NCBI GenBank assembly: GCA_032716605.1
Contig: CM064502.1
Span: 40,956,507 to 41,020,506, forward strand
Direction of reading: 5' to 3'
DNA: 64,000 bases
From: Paralithodes platypus
Taxonomy: Eukaryota; Arthropoda; Malacostraca; Decapoda; Lithodidae
The notes under the pieces were generated by a model. The model did not search any database, was not told the DNA's origin, and saw only the letters and a program-made list of their open reading frames with translations. This document shows positions 47,162-57,689 of the stretch, piece after piece (the first letter of the stretch is position 1; each line of letters starts with the position of its first letter). A program made the position numbers and the translations under genes.

Positions 47162-47459
47162 GTTTAATTTAATAAGAGGATTTTGGCAATTAGCTCTCCC
47201 TTGTAGCGAGGTAAATATTATGCTTTAGTAGTGCGCTGTCAAGCCTTCAGCTGTGAGATGCCTTGCAGTTCGAATAACGCTCCAGCTACGTTCCGGCTAT
47301 GTTCTGATGTGGTACCTGGAGACGTTGCCTACTTTGGGTGATATCCTTATTATATCCTCATTATAATCTTGCTGTTGCCAATCTGGTGGTGAATCTATTT
47401 ATGTATTATGTTTAATATTATGTACTATACTCCTTAAACTCTTTTCTAGGGGGGAGGTC
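47162..47459 (+). pseudogene. LTR-B residual RT and polypurine tract
   Basis: In shifted frames: SKFNLIRGFWQLALP (RT motif A with Asp changed to Asn), then EMPCSSNNAPATF (a battered MPFG..NAPATF motif B), then VAYFG and a stop where YxDD would be. Everything after that, including RNase H, is missing. A polypurine tract (AGGGGGGAGG, 47447-47457) precedes the 3' LTR. Confidence 0.7.
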
Positions 47460-49017
47460 TGACATACGGAGCCCTGTATGTTAATTTAAGAGTTAGAATT
47501 AGAGTTGAAGGAGCCAAACTACCCAAACGGTGAAGCAGACTAGCGAGCGAACGAGCGAGTGGGTAAACCAGCTCACCCGCATACCTGCAAACAAGCCTTC
47601 ACACCTGCGTGCGTCATAGGGGACCCTGCAAACTACCTCGATGACCGATGCTATGACGTATGATCGACGCCAGGAGCTGTGAGTGGACCAGGCACCTTTT
47701 ATGCGACTCGAGGAGCTATGATTGGAGCAGGCACCACCCCCCGCCTCCTGATTCGTTCCTACACCATCATTGTTTGGTATATAAGACCCGAGTTGTGGGC
47801 ATTCAAATCAGTCTCATTTGGAGTTGGGGAAGGTGAACTTGCAGCTGGAGGAAGACGGGGTGAAGTATTATAATGGGATTGTGACTGTCAGTCCGATTAT
47901 ATAAATGTGTGTTCGGTGTAAACACTTACGTTATGTTGGTTAGTGAGATATGTGATTGGGAATTAACGTGAACGCTACTATTGTGTGTTTAACTATTTGA
48001 TTGGGAATTAACGTGAACGCTACTATTATGTGTTTAACTATTTGATTGTGAATTAACGTTAACGCTACTATTATGTACGTAACTATTTGATTGGGATTTA
48101 ACGTTAACGCTATTATTATGTACTTAACTATTTTAGTTGACTAACTTGTGGACTAAAGCAACTCTTTAAGTAATTGGGTTATGATGAAAGTAATACAATT
48201 GTTTTATATTAATACTTACGAGTTCTTTAATTTTCTTTGAATTAAGCTTACATTGCTTAACGGTGCTTAGTACGGTGATGCTATTGTCTCGTATTAGTAA
48301 TATCGCCTTAGACTAACATGGCTGTGTTAATATTACTTCTAGTGATTTCCTAAGCTGAAGAAAATTCTTTTGCTTCAAAATATTATATTTTGCTTTTCAT
48401 ATTAATTGAGTGAGACTTGAATCGAATCTATGAAGCGATCCTGTAACTTTATTTACTCATAATCAAACCTCAATGTTACGTGGTTAAGAAATACATTTAA
48501 CTAATTATTAAATATATATCTAACTTTTTATGTGACTTTGATATTACTCCTGATGATAATAATAATATAATCCTATTAACGTAAGACAAGAACCAAGAAT
48601 AATTACATTAAATATAAATAAAAGGACATAGAAGAAAACTATCTATTCATTTCAAAAAGGGTAAGAGACAGAAATATTCTTACTTTAATATTTATCTTTC
48701 AAGACTTTTTATAAAATTAATAGTCCTTCTTTAGCTATAACTTATTCGGTTCATAACCATAGCCTACTAAGCTTCGGTTAAATAATAATTCTTTATAAAT
48801 ACTACATGACTTTAATTAGTTTCAGTATTTTTCATAATTAAAGAGTATCAGTCAATAAAGGATACTAAGTCCTAAGATCCGAAAGGAAAGGAAGCAACAA
48901 CAGGAAATTATTTTATTAGATTTTACTTTTGTTTTGCCTTCAGCTGACTGATACCTTAATATATATCTCTGTGCTATCTAGATTCATCAAGTTAACCACT
49001 TGAGGATCAAGATACGT

Positions 49018-49020
<3 letters not shown>
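47460..49020 (+). repeat. 3' LTR of LTR-B (1,561 bp)
   Basis: Matches 41544-43152 along its length; four rather than five 45-bp units (47954-48133). Same TATA/initiator pair as the 5' LTR. It ends at an AT microsatellite (49021-49080). Confidence 0.88.

Positions 49021-49080
<60 letters not shown>
49021..49080. repeat. (AT)n between LTR-B and LTR-C
   Basis: A 60-base AT run is the only sequence between the two LTR elements; it is probably the original insertion target of both, possibly expanded. Confidence 0.85.
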
Positions 49081-49081
<1 letters not shown>

Positions 49082-49084
<3 letters not shown>

Positions 49085-50783
49085 CGAGGGGAGGTTCGGG
49101 GAAAGCAGATGCTCCAATAGCCTAGCCCACAGCACTGTCCAAAGAGAAACGCTGTAGCAAAAAGACGACAATGCTGTAGATCTGCACCCAACAATGCTCA
49201 CCGTACTGCACTAACCCTGCAACAGACACGCTCTTAATATCTGACTCAAACACCAAGACACGCAGGATCTCTAGGAAAAAAGTTTATCTTCCTCTTTGCT
49301 CTATTAAAGCAGTAATAAAGGAGACACAAAAATATCTACTGTCTCAGAGTCGGGGCCTGTCCGACTCGGGGTTGATAGTGCTATTAGTAATTCAAGAGTA
49401 CTTCTAAGGTTATTCTAAACTGTACAAAAATTATCAAAACATAATACTACTAGACTCTCAGAACAATTCATAGTATGCCCAGTCGCTCAGGAACCAAGAA
49501 TAATACGAAACAAATATCATGGGAGAAGTCCAATGCAGTAGCTTAACACATGAAACACAATGGTTGACATCTCAGTAGGTTAGTGCTGGCTGCCATGCAG
49601 CTAGTCCAAACAAACCAGTCACTAAACCACTGTATATGTCAACCTCAATAATATACAATATAACATACAATAATAATTGACAATGCAGTAGAATAAAGGA
49701 AAAGGAATGGAAGAAAAAGGTGTGAAGCTTATATCTAGAATGCCAAGCGGCTGCAGTACTTATATCTAACAAATGCAGAAAACTCTAGAATGCAAACTAA
49801 GTAAGTTGAGACAAAACTTTAATGTTCAAAATGAGCAAGCCTACCACACACTGAACAACACGTGTGGTCGCTATAAGGTCTGACTCTGAAGTGAAGTACT
49901 AGCGCGGGCGAGGGAGTCAGGCATCAGCCAAGGGCCTGCGTGGGGAAGAAAGGGCTCCAAGCCCCGCCACCCTACATAATTAAACTAGGTACCTGTGCTC
50001 TCACTAATAACATAGGAGTAATCAAACAAACATAAGACATCATTGTGCAAACTTATGATCTATCTATCTATCTATATGCTCAGGCCCAATCCCCATTTTA
50101 GGGGTAGCCGACTCAAGACAGAGCAAGAACAGGGAAAACACAAAAACAACATAAAACAACAAATAAACACAGATAAAAAGCACAAACTCACACACATCCA
50201 GGTCACCCAGGAGAAGACCCAGAGACCAGGGTCACCAAGGTCGCTCCAGCACTCCCCCGGCCCCCGACCACCCGGAGAGGTTCCGATCTCGGCAGGCAGA
50301 CATGCAGCGGAGCCAAAGCCACAAGCCCTCCCACCACACTTCCAGGCGCACCCTTCATATTAATCGTCTCCCCGGGCCAGGTGCCTGATGGACTATTATC
50401 TAGTCCAACTTGCGCCCGACCCCTTACTCCAAATGACCATGTGTTCACTCAACTATTCACAAGCATTCTCCATTCACTCCTGTCCACCACCACTTCCCCT
50501 GCCTGATCTATAGTCATTCTTCTATCATCTTATGATAAACTTATGATAAACAAAATAATCCCCTAAGGGCTGAACAAAAGAGGTTATTATACTCGTGGCA
50601 ACAATGACAATAAACTGCATGGCGCCAGCCAATGACGACAACAGCGTTCCCACGAGGCACACAAAGGAAGAAGAAACTAAAGAAAAGCAGCTAGCCTCCC
50701 CCTCCCCCCCCCCTTCACATCTAGGCTTTGTGAATTATGCAATACTTCCAACTGAAGTAACTATAGTTCAAGTGGAAGTGACA
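49082..50783 (-). repeat. 3' LTR of LTR-C, with a LINE insertion
   Basis: Starts TTACGAGGGGAGGTTC (the other copy TGTTACGAGGGG) and ends GGAAGTGACA. Without the LINE at 50060-50528 it is about 1,225 bp and closely similar to the other LTR. Confidence 0.82.
50060..50528 (-). mobile_element. LINE family e fragment, copy 2, in LTR-C
   Basis: A 5'-truncated copy of the 40.5-41.2 kb LINE: the last codons (NEW-type tail), 3' untranslated region and TAGA tail (TCTA run 50060-50074 on the plus strand). CTTATGAT is present on both sides (50052-50059 and 50529-50536), a target duplication; the other LTR copy has the uninterrupted site. The right flank has a further copy of CTTATGATAAA. Confidence 0.8.
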
Positions 50784-50948
50784 CCCTCACACCCAGGGGG
50801 AGTCTGTTGGTGCATCTTGAAACAACAGACTGCCTATACTTCAATAACACTACAAGACATACACAACTACAGTCTTTTTTCTAGTATTTTTATATTTTTT
50901 ATATTTTTGTATTTAAACTTTTTCTTCTAAACAGAAACACAGAAACTC
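50784..50948 (-). other. LTR-C 3' untranslated region and polypurine tract
   Basis: On the minus strand GACTCCCCCTGGGTGTGAGG lies just before the 3' LTR; the purine tract is poor. The remainder is T-rich with no frame. Confidence 0.45.
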
Positions 50949-51656
50949 CTACTTTACGACCCTACGCTGGGCTACATACGGCAACCAACAAGCACCAGAC
51001 GTAAACATGCTAATCAAACCAAAGTAGGAGGCTACACTAAAACTGACTGACCGGCAAGGGTTCTCCTTATAACATACCCTCCCGTGACAAACAATCAGCC
51101 ATAACATTATCAGTGCCTTTAACATGCCACACATCCAGACTGTGTTCCGGCAGCAAAACATCACCAGACACTGATAACCTGCCCAGTCCACCACAAGACT
51201 GGGACTTATCTTCGCTCTCTCAGGCAACGGGACCTGCCAATAACCTTTCACTATCTCCACCTTAGTGAGAAACGTGGCAGGGCCGATGTAGTCTATGGAG
51301 TCGTCAACTCTGGGTAATGGATAGGCGTCTGTCTGGGATAATGCATTGACCCTCCTGAAATCAGCACAAAAGCAGATCTTGCCATTCGGTTTAGGTTGTA
51401 AAGTCACAGGCGAAGACCACTCACCTTCTACCTTCTTCACTAGACCCTTCTCCAACATGTAGTCCAGCTCTGCTTTTAAGACAGGCTGCCGAGCAGGATT
51501 TATATGGTAGGGGGCCAACTTGAGCATTGTACTATCTCCAGCCTCTATGTCGGGTACCGCCCCTGACGTCAGGCAAGGAGAATCACCAAACATGCGGGAG
51601 TACTGCCACAGCCTAGTAAACAACTCTTCTTGCCGCTTAGGAACAAGAGGTTGCAA
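50949..51656 (-). pseudogene. LTR-C reverse transcriptase, truncated
   Basis: 235 codons. The start of the RT domain is clear: LKAELDYMLEKGLVKKVEGE, WSSPVTLQPKPNGKICFCAD, FRRVNALSQTDAYPLPRVDD. Motif A reads TKVEIVKGYWQVPL, with Glu in place of the catalytic Asp. Beyond about 51190 the residues no longer resemble RT: motifs B to E, the YxDD box and all RNase H are deleted. Cannot be active. Confidence 0.85.
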
Positions 51657-51662
51657 CTTGTC

Positions 51663-52513
51663 TCAAAGAGCAATATACCCATTGCCCTCCCACAACCCAG
51701 CCGGGACCGCAGCCTCTAGATAGTCTCCCTCCTTCTCCTCCTCCGTCCCTAATACAGCCAGGTCATGAGAGGGACAATCAATAGCACCTGTGCAGTTACT
51801 CCCATTCTCAAGGACTAAGGTTTCCCCTCCGATACCAGACATGCGCACCCCCACATTCCTTGCGGCTACACCTGCCTGCGCTGCATCACCTCCATCAGCG
51901 CCACGGCCAGATGCAGTCGGTCTTTGGTAGGGCTTTAGCATTTTAATAGGGCAGCATTGGGAGGCTATGCGACGGTCGGGCGTATCTATTACATAGTCAA
52001 CCTCACCAATCTGCTTAATGACCTGGTACTGACCACAAAACTTAGCAGCCATGGGTCGACTCTGAACTGACAACCGTGCCAAAACCTCGTTGCCCACCTT
52101 GAATGCCCTAGATTTAACCTGCTTGTCATAATGGTCTTTCATCTTTGCGTTCATGCTGCTAACCGGAATAGCCTCCGGGTATCTAGTGGTATTATCCATC
52201 AAAGTATGCAAGTATTTATTTTTCATGAACTGGTGGGTGGTAAGGGACCGACCATTTCAACTATGACATGAGTAAATGGCGGTTCAACTGCAGGTATAGG
52301 GATCAAAGGTGCCACAAGTATTTCTTGGTGGGGTTTTCCAACTACCTTACCAATAGGACATGACAAAAAAAGAGTAGTCACCAATGCATGCATATTAGGC
52401 CACCAAAAATGAAAACGTAGCTTATCAGTAATCTTACGTGCCCCTAAATGACCCGCCAGTGGTGCCTCAAGCGTTAGCCTAACTAGCTCCTCCCTGAACT
52501 GGGCAGGCACCAC
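51663..52513 (-). pseudogene. LTR-C integrase, core deleted
   Basis: The frame 52513-52223 has LAGHLGARKITDKLRFHFWW, the start of the zinc domain, but the C-x2-C end has decayed (SCPIGK). The first catalytic Asp is Glu (VIVEMVGPLP). The next frame (52226-51663) begins LMDNTTRYPEAIPVSSMN and then jumps to AKMKDHYDKQVKSRAFKVGN, the GPY-side C-terminus, so the part holding the second Asp and the Glu is deleted. The end has VDYVIDTPDRR and IKMLKPYQRP. Placed before RT on the coding strand. Confidence 0.85.
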
Positions 52514-52632
52514 CGACTACTCCTCCCTCAAGCCTGAGTCCGTATCCGGCGTCCACTGCCGATACAACAATGTCCCTTTTACAATAAACTTCTCTGGACC
52601 GTTCTTCCCACCAGTCGTACCAACCTTCTTAA

Positions 52633-53111
52633 CACCTTAAGAGCGGCCTAGGCGGTAATTTCTATGTACCGCCCAGCGTTTTTTTTTTTACCCTAAATAG
52701 GGTTGTTCCGTGCTCATTTTCATGCATAAACAAGACCCAGAGCGTAAAACAAGTATCTATCCCTGAAAGGGCGTAAACAGAGCTTTCCAATGACACCCGA
52801 ACCATCCTTGTACGACCACTGGTTCTCTTGCAACGATCGTGCAACACGAGTGCAAAAAAACTAAAATAAGGTAATTTCCGTACATAATTCCCTGTGTAGC
52901 GAGTGAGAAGAGGGGGAGAAAGTTAGAATACAGTTCAGTACACCCGCGGTGGTCGTGGGGAGCGGTCATAAGGTTACTACGCTCGTCCCTCCGCTCAGCT
53001 CTCTCTCTCAGCAACATTACGTGCTGAAAATGGCACTCGAAAGCTGTCGTGCACCGCCACATAGTCCAAATTTATTTCACTCGACATATGTTGCGCGCTG
53101 CCAATAAGGGG
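52633..53111 (-). mobile_element. TTAA MITE, copy 2, inside LTR-C pol
   Basis: Flanked by TTAA at 52629-52632 and 53112-53115 and homologous, in inverse orientation, to 34081-34563. Ends CACCTTAAGAGCGG / CCCCTTATTGGCAGC are imperfectly inverted. It interrupts the coding region between protease linker and integrase. Confidence 0.8.
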
Positions 53112-53115
53112 TTAA

Positions 53116-53800
53116 ACAGGAGGCCCAGACTCGGGTCCTCGTGCTGCAACTTGCTCAGTTTGTCTCTAGGTATCTCCGACAAGGCAGTTAACTCTGACCT
53201 CTCAAATATATCAGAAGGTTGAGTCGGCGGCACTAAGTTAGACTCCTTGTCCAGCACTAGGTCACCTCTACTAGCCTCACTGGGGTCAGCCAGGCCCACA
53301 GCTGCCTCCGAGCCAGTATCATCTAGTAGTGCATCATGGGATGGCCCGCACTCATGGCTGTCGGCCTCTGCATCCACTAAATCATCCCCCTGTTGTGCCA
53401 CTTGTGCCACTGATTGGGTCACTGCACCAACAGGATAGATTAAGTCCATGTTATCTTCTTGCAAACCACCACCAGTAGGGGGATCAAAAGCAGCCTCAGC
53501 AACGACTATAGGAGGCAGGAAAACTACATCCCCAGCCAAGTCAGTCCCGAGCAAAAGGTCCAACCCCTCAACTGGCAGAGTGTCCACCATGGCCACCTTA
53601 TCCTCGGCGGTCAAAAGTGGGCACTCTAGGGTCACCGGGACTAAATCACACCATTGCTCACTGTTGATTCCCTACATAGTACAAACTCTCCCGTGCTAAT
53701 AGGTCCCCCTGCCAGGTTGCGACACATGGACTGTTGCACCCCAGTATCCATGAACACTTTGACAGGGTACGTCTGCTCCCCAACCCGTACTAATCCATCA
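53116..53800 (-). pseudogene. LTR-C protease and linker
   Basis: Protease active site VFMDTGVQQSM on the minus strand near 53735-53765, in the frame 54207-53641. After a frameshift the 53635-53072 frame reads EGLDLLLGTDLAGD and a long acidic linker with YPVGAVTQS, homologous to the VCAVTRS linker of LTR-A and LTR-B. Confidence 0.78.
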
Positions 53801-55471
53801 TGTATGAATGGCCGACACCAATCAGGGGAAGTCTGGTTATGCTCAGTTGGTAATACCATCTGGGGCGGCGAAGTACTTACAACCCTGCTTACCGCTGGCC
53901 TACACTGCCCCCCAGACTCACCTGTACCTGGCTCGCCTTTCACAGGCACCTCCCCTAGTGTCGCCACCAACTGGACAGCCTTGGGTTCCTGGATAGCCTT
54001 CCATTTAGCACACTGAGGTTTTGTATGACCCACTTGTTTGCAAAAGTAACACCTCACTTTCGTAGAAACTCGCTGGTTGTCAGCTTTGTTAAGATGTTGT
54101 GTCTTATTTGTGGTAACTTTGGGTGATGATGGGCGAGCGGACACTGGCTGCTTGGTGCACAGGTCGGTCTCTCCTGTCACCAAAAACGCTGCCCATACAA
54201 CTGCCACGCTGGGCTAGTGCAAAGTCATCAGCCCAAACTGCTGCTTCCCTTAATGATTTAAACCGCTTTTCTTTTAATTTTGCCCCAATGTCCCGTTCAA
54301 CTATGCTGGTAAACTGCTCCATCAGCCAAACCTCACACGCCGCCTCAAAAGTCTTAGCTGTTTCTGAGTGCAACCACTTAGCTAGAGTATCGCGCAGGTA
54401 CCTGGCACATTCCACATGCGAGTCCCCCTGCCACTTCCGAGCCCCCCTGAACGCTAGTCTGTAAGCTTCAGGACGAAGCTTGTAGGCTTTTAACACAGCT
54501 TCCTTAAGTACATCATACTCTAACTCCTGCACTTCTAGGTGATCGTATGCATCAAGAGCCTTGCCTTTTAATACATTGGACACCAACACTGCCCAGCGTT
54601 GCCTCGGCCACTGATACTCGTGGGCCTTCTTCTCAAAACGTGACCTTAAGTTCATCGAAGGTCGGCACGAGTTTCAGCCATCGAGACAACAGCACCTCTT
54701 CTGCCTCCTCCTTAGACTCATGCCCAGCATTATTCCCCTATCGTCTTTGCCCACTAGTTTCCAACTTCGTCTTCTCCAAATCAATCTCCCTGTCTCTCTC
54801 CCATCTCCATCTTGCTCAACTCAAGCTCTCATTCTCTCTGTCTCTCTTCCATCTCCATTCTCTTTAGTTGGAGCACAACCTCTGGACTCCTTCTCGACCC
54901 TATCGGGGTTATAGGAGGAAACTGGGCATAAGGGGAAACATTGTGCTGAGCACCCACCGTATGAGTGGCAGTGAAATGCTGGGGTGTAGTCCATGACACA
55001 TGGGGGAAAGAAGGACACTGGGGATTGCTAGCATAACTCGAAACAAATGCACTGACCATAGGGGCATAAACATAGCCCTGTGAAAATGAAGGGGCCATAC
55101 TGATAGGGTTAAAAGCTGGCGGTGGAGGCATGGTGGCAGGCACTGTGGTAATAGTGGGAGACTGCCTAAATACAGTATTACCTAGTTCTGGAGTTGTTGC
55201 TCCACTCCGGGCCCCAGTAGAATGATAGCTAGCCTGACTGCTAGGGCGCTGTGGCTCATGCTGGATGGTAGTATCATCCACAGCACGAGTACTAGCTTTA
55301 TCATGAGGACCAGTAGGCTGCGCAACCAACTTACACACCTCTTGAACTAACTCTCCCTTAGACAGACCACTGTGCCTCCAAAACATGTCTTAATTCATCA
55401 CAACTCCTGCTAGCAACCTCTTCTTGACTAAGTTGAGTTCAAATAAACTCACAAATGTCCTCCTTCCCCAT
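53801..55471 (-). pseudogene. LTR-C gag
   Basis: Likely start at 55471-55469 (MGKEDICEFI, then a stop), with frames continuing at 55386-54829 (Pro/Ser/Thr-rich, ending in VVLQLKRMEMEERQRE) and 54655-54104 (WAVLVSNVLKGKALDAYDHL, LKEAVLKAYKLRPEAYRLAF, CEVWLMEQFTSIV). The second half matches the SCAN-like gag segment of LTR-B. The zinc knuckle CYFCKQVGHTKPQC is at about 54005-54046. At least three frame breaks. Confidence 0.8.
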
Positions 55472-55651
55472 GATATGAACAGGAATGAAATCAACATGCG
55501 ACAGCTTAGCAATAGTTGTGGACACAGGTTAATAAATGAGAGTACTAAGTCCGTAGACTTTCAACTGCAAGTAAATTACTACACAATCAAGCAAAAAGGT
55601 CAATCTAAATATAATAAACTTCACACCACCAAGAACTCTATACTATCACAA

Positions 55652-55671
55652 TCCTGGCCTGAGGTCGCTAC
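55652..55671 (-). other. Primer-binding site of LTR-C
   Basis: TAGCGACCTCAGGCCAGGAT follows the 5' LTR on the minus strand after one or two bases; related to the LTR-B site. Confidence 0.55.
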
Positions 55672-56775
55672 TGTTACGAGGGGAGGTTCGGGGAAAGCAA
55701 ATGCTCCAATAGCCTAGCCCACAGCACTGTCCAAAGAGAAACGCCGTAGCAAAAAGACGACAATGCTGTAGTCCTGCACCCAACAATGCTCACCATACTG
55801 CACTAACCCTGCAACAGACACGCTCTTAATATCTGACTCAAACACCAAGACACGCAGGATCTCTAGGAAAAAAGTTTATCTTCCTCTTTGCTCTATTAAA
55901 GCAGTAATAAAGGAGACACAAAAATATCTACTGTCTCAGAGTCGGGGCCTGTCTGACTCGGGGTTGATAGTGCTATTAGTAATTCAAGAGTACTTCTAAA
56001 GGTTATTCTAAACTGCACAGAAAATACCAAAACATAATACTACTAGACTCCCAGAACAATTCATAGTATGCTCAGTCGCTCAGGAACCGAACATAATACG
56101 AAACAACAATCGTGGGAGAAGTCCAATGCAGTAGCTTAACACATGAAACACAATGGTTGACATTTCAGTCGGTTAGGGATGGCTGTCATGCAGCTAGTCC
56201 AAACAAGCCAGTCACTATACCACTGTAGATGTCAACCTCAATATTAAACAATATAACATACAATAATAATTGACAATGCAGTAGAATAAAGGAAAAGAAA
56301 TGGAAGCAAAAAGGTGTGAAGCTTATATCTAGAATGCCAAGCCGCTGCAGTACTTATATCTAACAAATGCAGAAAACTCTAGAATGCAAACTAAGTAAGT
56401 TGAGACAAAACTTTAATGTTCAAAATGATTCCAGCCTTGCTCTGCTACTATCCACTAAAGAACTAAAAACATATATGCGGTATTAAGGGAACTAAATGAC
56501 ACACTGAACAACACGTGTGGTCACTATAAGGTCTGACTCTGGAGTGAAGTACTAGCGCGGCCGAAGGAGTTAGCCAGGGGCCCGCGTGGGGAAGAAAGGG
56601 CTCCAAGCGCCGTCACCCTACATAATTAAAATAGGTACCTGTGCTCTCACTAATAACATATAGTCCAGTTCCCAATGTACAAAAAAAGGCTTTCGTTGGA
56701 TTTTTTTGGAGATTTGCAAAACTATACATTTTTAGAAACTTTGGGACCTTCTGAACCAGGAAATCAATGTTTACA

Positions 56776-56836
56776 ATGTTTTCAATTACAATATGGCGGC
56801 CATCTTGGATTTTCAAAATGGCGGCCATTTTTGTAT
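56776..56836. promoter_or_regulatory. YY1-like motif cluster in left inverted repeat of B
   Basis: ATATGGCGGCCATCTTGG followed by AAAATGGCGGCC: ATGGCGGCCAT is self-complementary and holds the AANATGGCGGC consensus of YY1/Pho zinc-finger proteins on both strands. The right repeat has the same cluster at about 62945-62995. Binding is inferred. Confidence 0.5.
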
Positions 56837-56999
56837 GTATTTTACATTATCTCCACTTCTAATGCTCATAGTCTTATGATTTTGGTGTCTAACCATACAT
56901 TTTCAGGGGCAAGGAATCCAATGAAACAACTCACAATGGGCTACACATAACCTCTGCCACTGTGGATTGGATTAATATAATTTTAAGACAAAACAAATT

Positions 57000-57160
57000 G
57001 TCCACTTCCAATACATGGCTCTCTCTGCTTTCAGGTTCGTATACTAGTAAAGAGTACCTGATCCATGAGTGAAGTGTGTTGCCCAACAGAAGCAACTTGC
57101 ATATTGCATGCTAGACACTCAGCAACGAGATCGAAGCAGTGTGGCATCGCCCGTGTACGT
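57000..57160 (+). repeat. Internal partial duplication in Academ-like B
   Basis: 57005-57085 (CTCTCTGCTTTCAGGTTC, then CCTGAxCCATGAGTGAAG) and 57085-57155 (ACTTGCA, GAGCAGTGTGGCATC-like) match 57645-57705 and 57870-57945 respectively, joined by a deletion of about 160 bp. It is followed at 57158-57185 by a B-box-like GGTTCGATACC. This looks like a truncated second copy of the 5' coding start. Confidence 0.65.
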
Positions 57161-57689
57161 GGACCCGGGTTCGATACCAGGCAGTTTCGTCCTCACATTC
57201 ATCAATATTTACTGATGAGTATGAAGATTAAGAATAATGAGTTTTATCACTTTCTATCTCTCACATTCATTAATTTTTATGGTGGATATTACAGTTAAGA
57301 ATAATGAGTTTGATTAATTTATATCTTATTATATACGGACCCAGTTTACCTCCCCATATGATTCCCAAGTTAACTATTTCCTGTTTTCCTTCCTACTTCC
57401 TGATCCGGAATTAATTTGATTATATTTCTGTTTCATTCTATTCGCATTTTTCCTGTTACATTATTATATTATTATCTAGCTTTTATAATTCATTTTGAAT
57501 TATTTGTATTACTGAAGTTAACAGTTTCCTGGTTTTGCTCTCCCTCCAAATGCTCATAGACTTATGATAGGATAGGATTAATCTATTTTTTTAAGACAAA
57601 ATAAGAAAAAATAATACCCAAATTGTCCGCTTCTAATACATGGTTCTCTCTGCTTTCAGGTTCCTATGCAAGTGAAGACTACCTGAACC

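Larger units (their letters stand above)
41544..49020 (+). mobile_element. Ty3/gypsy-type LTR retrotransposon LTR-B (gmr1-like order)
   Basis: Two LTRs (41544-43152; 47460-49020) flank primer site, gag, zinc knuckle, protease, integrase, then the beginning of reverse transcriptase and a polypurine tract. Integrase precedes RT. RT is degenerate and cut off after its motif B/C region; RNase H is absent. The insertion lies within AT microsatellite sequence on both sides, so the target duplication cannot be read with certainty. LTRs are very similar, apart from one 45-bp repeat unit and scattered changes, so insertion is recent. Confidence 0.85.

Noticed and set aside
57065..57298. 77-codon plus-strand frame as a separate gene
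   Set aside because: It runs through the partial duplicate of the Academ-like gene start and a tRNA-like B box; no independent function visible.
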